Below are positions 5,133-11,455 of a stretch of 11,455 bases of DNA, piece after piece. The position numbers were made by a program, and so were the translations under genes. How positions within the stretch are numbered: position 1 is the first letter of the stretch; each line of letters begins with the position of its first letter. Where the stretch lies: positions 1 through 11,455 of the forward strand of contig SKHR01000130.1 of the NCBI GenBank assembly GCA_007116865.1, in the 5' to 3' direction. Under the pieces are notes generated by a model that ran no database searches, had not been told where the DNA came from, and saw nothing but the letters and a program-made list of their open reading frames with translations. Source of the DNA: Marinospirillum sp. (GTDB lineage: Bacteria > Pseudomonadota > Gammaproteobacteria > Pseudomonadales > Halomonadaceae).

Positions 5133-7528
5133 GACGGGGTTTCAACAAAACGTTCGGTGAATGCCTGAGTTGGCAGCGGCTGACTGATGGCATACCCCTG
5201 CGCCTGATCACAGCCCATCGCTCGCAGCTCCTCAAGCTGCGCTGCCTCCTCAACCCCCTCGGCCACCACGGCCATGCCTAGGCTGTGTCCCAAGGCGATG
5301 ATGGCATGCGTCAAATTTTGCTGGCCCTGTTGTAACGGTGCATTGATCAAAAAGCTGCGATCTATTTTGAGTACATCCAAAGGAAAGCGCTGCAAATAAC
5401 TCAGCGAAGAGTAGCCCGTCCCAAAATCATCAATGGCCATGCTGATACCACGCTGCTGCAGCGCCTGCATGTCAGCAATCGCACTTTGCGCATCCTCCAT
5501 CAGGGTGCTTTCCGTCAACTCCAGTTGCAGCAGGTGACTGGGCAGGGCATAGGTTTGTAGTAACTCATCGATCACCGGGATGAGCTGACCTTCCCCCAGC
5601 TGTTGAGCTGCAATATTCACCGCCACCTGAATCGGACGCCCGGCCTGATTCCAGACAGCAGCCTGTTGTATCGCCTTGTGCAGTACCTGCTGCCCTAACC
5701 AATTGATCAAGCCAGTTTTTTCTGCCAGAGGAATAAAGGTCGCTGGAGAAATGCTCCCCTGCTCAGGATGGTGCCAGCGTGCCAGCGCCTCGGCACTCAG
5801 GATCTGGTTGGTTTCAAGATCAAGTTTTGGCTGATACCAGACCTCCAATGCATCCTGCTCCAGCGCGGTGCGTAGATCCTGCTCCAGGCGCAGCTGCTCC
5901 AAACTGCTTTGATGCATGGCTTCGTCATACACCAGCACCCGATCACCACCCAGACCCTTGGCACGCAAACGCGCCTGATCGGCTTGATTGATCAAACCCT
6001 GCAATTCGCGCGTATAGGTCGGGTAGTTGCTCAACCCCGCACTGACGGTCAAACGCACTTCCTGATGATCCAATAAAACCGGTTGATAAATGGCTCGCTG
6101 CAAAGCCTCAACTTGGGTGAGCACCTCAGTTTCAGGCTGGTCCAGAATCAAAAGTGCAAACTCGTTGCCCCCGGTACGGGCCAGAATATGCGCCTGCTGC
6201 ATCACTTGCTGAAGTCGCTCTGCCACATGAATCAGTAACTGGTCACCAGCCTCATGGCCCAGCGAGTTGTTGTAAGCCTTGAACCGGTCCACATCAAAAG
6301 TCACCAGCGTCAAACTGGTATTGTGCAGCCGGGCTTGACGCAATGCCTGGTGTAACCGATCAAGAAACTGACGCCGATTCGCCAGGCCGGTCAGCTCGTC
6401 ATATTCGGTCAAATAACTTAACCTTGCCTCAATCGCCTGTTGCTCAGTGATGTCACGACGGGTACCTAACATGCGCAGGGCTCTGCCCGTGAGCGGTTCT
6501 CTCTGAATCACCTCGCCATGGTCTTCAAGCAATCGCCACTGACCGCTTCGGTGGCGCACCCGAAAGCGGCTGTGAAAATGCACCTCATCGCCTTTTAAAC
6601 AGCGCACCAGGCTTTGAATTAACTGCGGCCGGTCTTCTGGATGCACCAGCTGACCCAGCACGCGCATTTGTAAGGGCATTTCATCTGGGCGATAACCAAA
6701 TAACTCATAAAAATGGGCGTGATAAAGATCGTCCGTCAACAGATCCCAGTCCCAAAGCGCCAGGCGACTGGCCTCTAAAGCCTGGCTGATCCGCTCACGC
6801 TGAGCATCCCGCTCCGCGGTTGCCTGTTTTTGCTGCACCAAAGCCTGATGCAGCGCCTCGGTACGCTCATCAACTCGGGTTTCCAGCTCCGTTTGCTGCT
6901 GCTTGAGCGTCAGGTTCAGTGCTTGCAGTGATGCTTGCTGATGATTGAGACGCTGCAATAGCAATTGATTACGCCATGCAGCCAATGCCAGCGCAATCAA
7001 AGGAGGTAAAAACAATAATAAATAGAGCGGAGCCCGAGTCCAGGCCACCCAAAGCAGGCCCAGCGCACCGGGCAGAACCAATAAAAACCCAACTCGCAGG
7101 TAGTGCACATAAACACTGGAAGCCAAAATCAAAAGTGCCAGCCAGACACTGGCAACCAACCCCAAACGCAGGGGTTGTTCGATGAGCAGCGGGATGCTGA
7201 GCAACAGAAGAACGGCCCAGGCACAGCCAATCAAGGCCGCCCCCAGAACCAGGTAATTCAAACGTGTTGCCTGACTGACATGGCGTTGGTTCATCCGCAC
7301 AGACTGGACTCGACCACCCGCATATAAAAGTGTGATCCCCCCCCACCAGAAAGGCAGCCACCAGGGCTCTGCCACCCAGAAATACAAAAAGGGTAACACC
7401 AGCGTAGCGGCCACCCAGGAGGCCAAGTACAACAGCTCCGCATCACGATAGGAGCGGGCCAGCTGTTTGTTTGTCGACACCTCATCCGCGAGATCTGTTG
7501 TCGGAGGGTTGGAAGATTCGAATGTCAT
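5129..7528 (-). CDS. Membrane PAS-GGDEF-EAL protein; probable c-di-GMP phosphodiesterase with degenerate GGDEF motif
   Basis: With start ATG 7528 the protein has 799 residues. Residues about 32-200 hold several hydrophobic segments with short loops. A coiled coil rich in Q and E follows (about 190-250), then a PAS domain with PAC tail (about 248-370, ending GTRRDITE). The GGDEF domain (about 380-540) has DELTGLANRR and FDVDRFK but GGNEF (453-457) for the signature, and no RxxD inhibitory site. The EAL domain (about 555-795) keeps EAL (580-582), ELTES, DDFGTG (700-705), KIDRSF and VVAEGVE, so it should hydrolyse c-di-GMP to pGpG. I infer a phosphodiesterase whose GGDEF domain is catalytically dead, perhaps a GTP-binding regulator. 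No start has a good ribosome binding site; ATG 7561 or TTG 7618 are alternatives. A G8 run lies at codons 62-64. The stop overlaps hexR by 4 nt. Confidence 0.94.
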   Translation of the reverse strand: MTFESSNPPTTDLADEVSTNKQLARSYRDAELLYLASWVAATLVLPFLYFWVAEPWWLPFWWGGITLLYAGGRVQSVRMNQRHVSQATRLNYLVLGAALIGCAWAVLLLLSIPLLIEQPLRLGLVASVWLALLILASSVYVHYLRVGFLLVLPGALGLLWVAWTRAPLYLLLFLPPLIALALAAWRNQLLLQRLNHQQASLQALNLTLKQQQTELETRVDERTEALHQALVQQKQATAERDAQRERISQALEASRLALWDWDLLTDDLYHAHFYELFGYRPDEMPLQMRVLGQLVHPEDRPQLIQSLVRCLKGDEVHFHSRFRVRHRSGQWRLLEDHGEVIQREPLTGRALRMLGTRRDITEQQAIEARLSYLTEYDELTGLANRRQFLDRLHQALRQARLHNTSLTLVTFDVDRFKAYNNSLGHEAGDQLLIHVAERLQQVMQQAHILARTGGNEFALLILDQPETEVLTQVEALQRAIYQPVLLDHQEVRLTVSAGLSNYPTYTRELQGLINQADQARLRAKGLGGDRVLVYDEAMHQSSLEQLRLEQDLRTALEQDALEVWYQPKLDLETNQILSAEALARWHHPEQGSISPATFIPLAEKTGLINWLGQQVLHKAIQQAAVWNQAGRPIQVAVNIAAQQLGEGQLIPVIDELLQTYALPSHLLQLELTESTLMEDAQSAIADMQALQQRGISMAIDDFGTGYSSLSYLQRFPLDVLKIDRSFLINAPLQQGQQNLTHAIIALGHSLGMAVVAEGVEEAAQLEELRAMGCDQAQGYAISQPLPTQAFTERFVETPS
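7337..7344 (-). repeat. Homopolymer run of eight G within the EAL-protein gene
   Basis: On the coding (minus) strand eight consecutive G encode part of WWGG, about residues 61-64 in the second membrane segment. Loss or gain of one G would shift the frame and truncate the protein before all its cytoplasmic domains. It may be a phase-variation tract or simply a chance run of Trp and Gly codons. Confidence 0.85.
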
Positions 7529-7621
7529 GAAATCAATAAGCCCGAGCCTTGCTGAGATCATCAAGGCTTGATTGTGGTTGTTGTCAGGGCCAAGCAAATG
7601 CACATAGATGCATATCAAAGG

Positions 7622-7650
7622 TTACAAGATAAGTCCCTACCGAGTATGTT
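7622..7650 (+). promoter_or_regulatory. Weak candidate promoter for uvrD
   Basis: TTACAA (7622-7627, 3/6) and TATGTT (7645-7650, 4/6) lie 17 nt apart, about 45 nt before the uvrD ATG. No CTG-N10-CAG LexA box is visible between 7529 and 7695, unlike E. coli uvrD. Confidence 0.28.
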
Positions 7651-7695
7651 ACTATTTCGTCTTATTTTTTGATTTAGCGCAGTCATAGGCCGCCC

Positions 7696-9933
7696 ATGAT
7701 TTCTCTTAGTGACACCTCGCTTTTGGCCGGGCTCAATGAAGACCAGGCTCGCGTGGTCGCCTCACCCGAAACAGACCTGCTGGTTCTTGCTGGGGCAGGG
7801 AGTGGTAAAACCCGCGTGCTGGTACAGCGCATTGTCTGGCTGGTTCGCCAGCAGGGGTTATCGCCTCACCAGATCCTTGCCGTCACCTTTACCAACAAGG
7901 CCGCACGAGAAATGCGCCTGCGCCTTGAAAATCAACTCGGGGTGAGCCTGCGCACCATGTGGGCAGGCACCTTTCATGGCCTGTCTCACCGCCTGCTAAG
8001 AACCCATTGGCGCGAAGCCGGACTCCCAGAACACTTTCAGGTGCTGGATTCCGACGATCAAAAAGCCTTGCTGAAGCGCCAACTCAAAGAAAACCAATTT
8101 GATACTGAGCGTTATCCACTGCGCCAGGTGCAAAGTTTCATCAACAAAAACAAAGAAGAAGGTCGCCGCGCTGAAAATGTCGTCGCCCAGGGCGAGATCG
8201 ATCAAATGTTCCTTAAGGAATATTTTGTCTATGAGCATACCTGCCGCCGTCAGGGCCTGGTTGATTTTGCCGAACTGCTGCTGCGCGCCCTTGAACTCTT
8301 GCGCGACACCCCCTCACTCAGACACCACTACCAGTCACGTTTTGCACACTTGCTGGTGGATGAGTTTCAGGATACCAACCGCCTGCAATACGCGTGGCTG
8401 AAAACCCTGCGCGGTGAAGAAGGTCGCATCATGGCCGTGGGTGATGACGATCAGTCCATCTATGGCTGGCGCGGCGCCCAGATAGAAAACATTCATCACT
8501 TTACTGAGGACTTCCCTCAGGCGGTATTGCATCGTTTAGAGCAAAACTACCGCTCCACTGGCACGATTCTGGCGGCGGCCAACGGCCTGATCCAGAACAA
8601 CCAGGGGCGTTTAGGCAAATCCTTGTGGACGGACGGCGCCCAGGGCGACCCGATTCGTGTCTATGCCGCCTTCAACGAACAGGATGAGGCACGTTTTATT
8701 GTCGATATCATTCAGCAGCATGTGCGCGAAGGCGGGTTGCGCAGTGAGTGTGCGCTGCTGTATCGCTCTAACGCCCAGTCGCGTGCGCTTGAAGATGCCT
8801 TGCTGCGTGCCGGCCTGCCTTACCGGGTTTATGGCGGGCAGCGCTTTTATGAGCGTATGGAAATCAAAAATGCACTGGCCTACCTGCGACTGATGGTGAA
8901 TCGCCAGGACGACGGTGCCTTCGAACGGGTCATCAACACACCCACCCGAGGCATCGGTCAGACGACCCTGGAAAAACTCCGCGCCCATGCCCGGGATGAA
9001 GGCCAGGGACTCTGGGACGCCAGCTTGTCCCTGCTGGCGACTGGCTCGCTGAGTGGCCGCGCTGCCAGTGCGATCAAGGGATTTGTACAGTTGATCGAAA
9101 GCCTGGATGAACAATCCATGACCCTCTCCCTGCATGAAACCGTTGAACAGGTGGTTGAACAAACCGGCCTGCTGGATTTTCATGCCAGTGAGAAGGGTGA
9201 AAAAGGCCAGGCCCGGGTGGATAACCTTAAAGAACTGGTGTCGGCGGTACGCCACTACGAGCCAGCCCTTCCGCTGACGGGGGACGATGACCCTCTGCTC
9301 AATCTCGAAGGGCGTGAAGCCTTGGGTGTATTTCTCACGGAGGCCAGTCTGGATGCCGGTGACAACCAGGCTGACGAGGACCAGGATGCCGTGCAGCTGA
9401 TGACCCTGCATACCGCCAAGGGACTGGAGTTTCCACTGGTGTTCATCACCGGGGTAGAAGAAGGCCTGTTCCCGCATCAGATGGCGCTGGAAGAAGGGCC
9501 GGATCGGCTCGAAGAAGAGCGCCGCCTGTGTTATGTCGGCATCACCCGGGCGATGAAGACCCTCTACCTGACTCACGCGGAAAGCCGCCGTATTTATGGC
9601 AAGGACACCTTTTGTCGGCGCTCACGCTTTATCGGCGAAATCCCTTCACAATGGCTGCATGAAGTGCGTTTGCGGGCCGCAGTTTCACGCCCCATGATGC
9701 CCAGCCGCCAAACCAGCACGCCACAATGGCAGTCTGCCGCGACCCTGGCCCAGGCTAGCCTGGCAGAAAGAGCTTTGCGCATTGGTCAAAAGGTGGCGCA
9801 TAAAAAGTTTGGCGAAGGCGTGATCCTGCAAGCAGAAGGCGAGGGCGACCGCACCCGCCTGCTGATCAACTTTGAAGGCGTCGGCGAAAAGTGGCTGGTG
9901 CTGGGTTTTGCCCCGCTGCAACCGCTGGATTGA
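7696..9933 (+). CDS. uvrD: DNA helicase II (superfamily 1, 3'-5')
   Basis: UvrD unwinds DNA 3'-5' using ATP, removes the incised oligonucleotide in nucleotide excision repair, and works with MutL in mismatch repair. The protein has 745 residues (E. coli UvrD 720). All SF1 motifs are present in order: Q motif LNEDQ (13-17), Walker A AGAGSGKT (32-39), motif Ia TFTNKAAREM, Walker B VDEFQD (221-226), motif III GDDDQSIYGWRG (249-260), motif IV EQNYRSTG, motif V TLHTAKGLEFPLV (570-582) and motif VI YVGITRA (613-619). The C-terminus (about 696-743, VAHKKFGEGV and WLVLGFAPL) is the Tudor-like domain of UvrD proper that contacts RNA polymerase, which helps separate it from Rep. The ATG has only a weak ribosome binding site, but the conserved N-terminus follows at once. 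It ends 1 nt before the convergent channel gene. Confidence 0.98.
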   Translation: MISLSDTSLLAGLNEDQARVVASPETDLLVLAGAGSGKTRVLVQRIVWLVRQQGLSPHQILAVTFTNKAAREMRLRLENQLGVSLRTMWAGTFHGLSHRLLRTHWREAGLPEHFQVLDSDDQKALLKRQLKENQFDTERYPLRQVQSFINKNKEEGRRAENVVAQGEIDQMFLKEYFVYEHTCRRQGLVDFAELLLRALELLRDTPSLRHHYQSRFAHLLVDEFQDTNRLQYAWLKTLRGEEGRIMAVGDDDQSIYGWRGAQIENIHHFTEDFPQAVLHRLEQNYRSTGTILAAANGLIQNNQGRLGKSLWTDGAQGDPIRVYAAFNEQDEARFIVDIIQQHVREGGLRSECALLYRSNAQSRALEDALLRAGLPYRVYGGQRFYERMEIKNALAYLRLMVNRQDDGAFERVINTPTRGIGQTTLEKLRAHARDEGQGLWDASLSLLATGSLSGRAASAIKGFVQLIESLDEQSMTLSLHETVEQVVEQTGLLDFHASEKGEKGQARVDNLKELVSAVRHYEPALPLTGDDDPLLNLEGREALGVFLTEASLDAGDNQADEDQDAVQLMTLHTAKGLEFPLVFITGVEEGLFPHQMALEEGPDRLEEERRLCYVGITRAMKTLYLTHAESRRIYGKDTFCRRSRFIGEIPSQWLHEVRLRAAVSRPMMPSRQTSTPQWQSAATLAQASLAERALRIGQKVAHKKFGEGVILQAEGEGDRTRLLINFEGVGEKWLVLGFAPLQPLD

Positions 9934-9934
9934 A

Positions 9935-11455
9935 TCAGTCAGGCTTGGCCTGCGGCTGACTCAGGACCAAACGCTCGACCCCTTCACTATTGCGCAGATG
10001 AACATCCAACTGGCGGAAGGCGATCTCAATGCCTTCCTCTTTGAAGCGCCGATCAATATAGCGGTTGATTTCATCAATACTGGGGTTGCGATCACTCAGC
10101 TGCCCCACATGAATTCGCAGCTCATGATCCAGCGTGCTGTCACCAAAGCTAAGGAACAGCACTTGAGGAGCGGGGTCTTTCAGCACCCGCTCACTCTGCT
10201 GAGCCGCTTCCAGCAAAATCTCACGCACTTTATTCAGATCCGACCCATAGGCGACTCCAACCTTGACGATCACCCGCGTGACCGTGTCGGTCAAAGACCA
10301 GTTGATCAACTGGCCGGTGATAAAGTTTTTATTCGGCACAATGATGTCTTTGCGATCAAAATCAGTGATGGTGGTCGCCCGAATACGAATGCGCGACACC
10401 CGCCCGGACAGGTTGTTCAAGGTGACCACATCACCGATGCGGATAGGGCGCTCAAACAGCAGAATCAGGCCGGAAACAAAGTTGGCAAAAATCTCCTGTA
10501 GACCGAAACCCAGCCCCACACTCAGCGCTGCCACCAGCCACTGCAATTTGCTCCAGCTGACGCCCAGGGCGGACAGGGTCAAAACAAACCCTACCGCCAC
10601 AATCACATAGTTCAGCAGGGTTTTGATCGCGTAGCCGCTCCCCTGTTGCATTTGCAGGCGGGAGAGCACCAGCATCTCCAGCAGGCCCGGCAGGTTCGCC
10701 GCCAGGAAAAAGGTCAGACCCAGAATGAACAGTGCACTGATCAGGTCTGCAAAGCTGATCGGTAGCAGGCTGTCTTCCGTCACATACTCCCACAGCACCC
10801 AGGCATCTAATTGAGACAGTCCCGCCAACAGGGGCTGCCAGACAAAGTAGAGCGCACCACCAAACACCATCAACATCAAAAAGCGGGATAAACGCTGAGA
10901 CTGCTGGTGTGCCTGATCGACATCCACCACCGGCAAGGGCGTGACATCTGCCTGCTCTTCAGCATCCACCAACAGCAGCGGCTGGGCATGACTTAACTGG
11001 TAACGCAGGCGCTCAGTACGCAAGCGCAAGCTGCGGTTGACCGTTGCCTCAGTGAGCACCCAGGCGAGCAAAAGATAAAAACTCGCCAACAAGTGACTGG
11101 TTAGCTTTAAGCCCGTGTAAACATAGCCATTGACCGTCAACAGCAGCAGCGAGGCTGGCAGCAACAGTAGCAGGAAGGCCACCAGTGTATGCAAAAAGCG
11201 CGACTGATAAAGTGGGGCCGTATGACGAAACAGATCAACAATGATGACTGCCAAAAAGCCACTGAAAACGACCAGAACCAAAGGCGTGGTGAGATCCTGA
11301 TACAAGGCCGCCTGATGTTCAGCCATGGCCAGCAGGAAGCTTGATGGAATCAAAGCCCAGGCCAGCAGGCGGGTAAAACGCAGATAACGTACGCGCTCTG
11401 TTTCTGCCCAGGCAAAATGCCGCTCAGCAATGCCCTGCGGCTGTAGCACCTGGTG
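9935..11455 (-). CDS. Large mechanosensitive channel of the MscK/MscM type, C-terminal part (5' end outside window)
   Basis: The frame is open to the right edge, with 506 residues visible. MscS-superfamily channels open under membrane tension to release solutes during hypo-osmotic shock. About eight hydrophobic segments are seen. The last is the pore helix with the Gly/Ala-rich packing face (VAALSVGLGFGLQEIFANF), then SGLILLFERPIRIGDVV, the beta domain (GRVSRIRIRATTITDFD, IIVPNKNF, LINWSLTD) and the alpha/beta cage (GVAYGSDL, FGDSTLDHELRIHV, IEIAFRQLDVHL). LINWSLTD and AYGSDL, with extra membrane segments before the pore, match E. coli MscK and MscM (about 1100 residues) rather than the three-helix MscS. 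Half the protein, including any periplasmic domain, should therefore lie beyond the edge. GTG 11449 is a possible in-frame codon but unlikely the start. I cannot separate MscK from MscM here. Confidence 0.93.
   Translation of the reverse strand, partial: HQVLQPQGIAERHFAWAETERVRYLRFTRLLAWALIPSSFLLAMAEHQAALYQDLTTPLVLVVFSGFLAVIIVDLFRHTAPLYQSRFLHTLVAFLLLLLPASLLLLTVNGYVYTGLKLTSHLLASFYLLLAWVLTEATVNRSLRLRTERLRYQLSHAQPLLLVDAEEQADVTPLPVVDVDQAHQQSQRLSRFLMLMVFGGALYFVWQPLLAGLSQLDAWVLWEYVTEDSLLPISFADLISALFILGLTFFLAANLPGLLEMLVLSRLQMQQGSGYAIKTLLNYVIVAVGFVLTLSALGVSWSKLQWLVAALSVGLGFGLQEIFANFVSGLILLFERPIRIGDVVTLNNLSGRVSRIRIRATTITDFDRKDIIVPNKNFITGQLINWSLTDTVTRVIVKVGVAYGSDLNKVREILLEAAQQSERVLKDPAPQVLFLSFGDSTLDHELRIHVGQLSDRNPSIDEINRYIDRRFKEEGIEIAFRQLDVHLRNSEGVERLVLSQPQAKPD

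Noticed and set aside
6969..7361. Minus-strand 130-codon frame beginning near the G8 tract
   Set aside because: It is the +1 frame of the EAL-protein gene and would only be reached by slippage; its composition shows no independent function.
8611..9576. Open frame of 321 codons on the minus strand inside uvrD
   Set aside because: It lies wholly antisense to a complete uvrD with all helicase motifs, has no recognisable domain and a low-complexity composition typical of shadow frames in moderately GC-rich genes.
9872..10501. Plus-strand open frame of 209 codons over the end of uvrD and the channel gene
   Set aside because: It is antisense to the conserved MscS domain and has no ribosome binding site or family resemblance.

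Overview
The window is ordinary, gene-dense chromosomal DNA from a gammaproteobacterium. Dtd, DsbB, HexR, UvrD and an MscK/MscM-type channel all resemble gammaproteobacterial versions. Moderate GC, many GTG/TTG starts and two c-di-GMP signalling proteins suggest a free-living, Oceanospirillales- or Pseudomonas-like bacterium; the genus is inference. There are no rRNA or tRNA genes, insertion sequences, integrases or CRISPR repeats.

Layout: (1) 1-1793, minus strand: a periplasmic two-domain rhodanese, followed 16 nt later by a membrane PAS sensor whose C-terminal half lies beyond the left edge. (2) 1794-1970: a divergent intergenic region with a strong inverted repeat. (3) 1971-3217, plus strand: dtd (D-aminoacyl-tRNA deacylase) and an SDR oxidoreductase, apparently one operon. 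(4) 3222-4086, minus strand: dsbB and a small charged protein resembling the PA3496 family, separated by a short, possibly structured gap. (5) 4278-5132, plus strand: hexR, divergent from the small protein with nearly back-to-back promoters. (6) 5129-7528, minus strand: a membrane PAS-GGDEF-EAL protein with a degenerate GGNEF motif, an intact EAL domain and a run of eight G near its 5' end. (7) 7696-9933, plus strand: uvrD. (8) 9935 to the right edge, minus strand: the C-terminal part of a large mechanosensitive channel.

Functionally this is a mix of housekeeping and signalling: translation quality control, DNA repair, periplasmic disulfide formation, osmotic protection, central-carbon regulation and c-di-GMP turnover. 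Three convergent pairs (SDR/dsbB, hexR/EAL protein, uvrD/channel) meet with 4, -4 and 1 nt between stop codons, leaving no room for separate terminators.

I found no convincing undescribed multi-gene system. The points most worth checking are the degenerate GGDEF domain with its G8 tract, the rhodanese-sensor pairing, the inverted repeat before dtd, and hexR lying away from the sugar-catabolic genes it usually accompanies.
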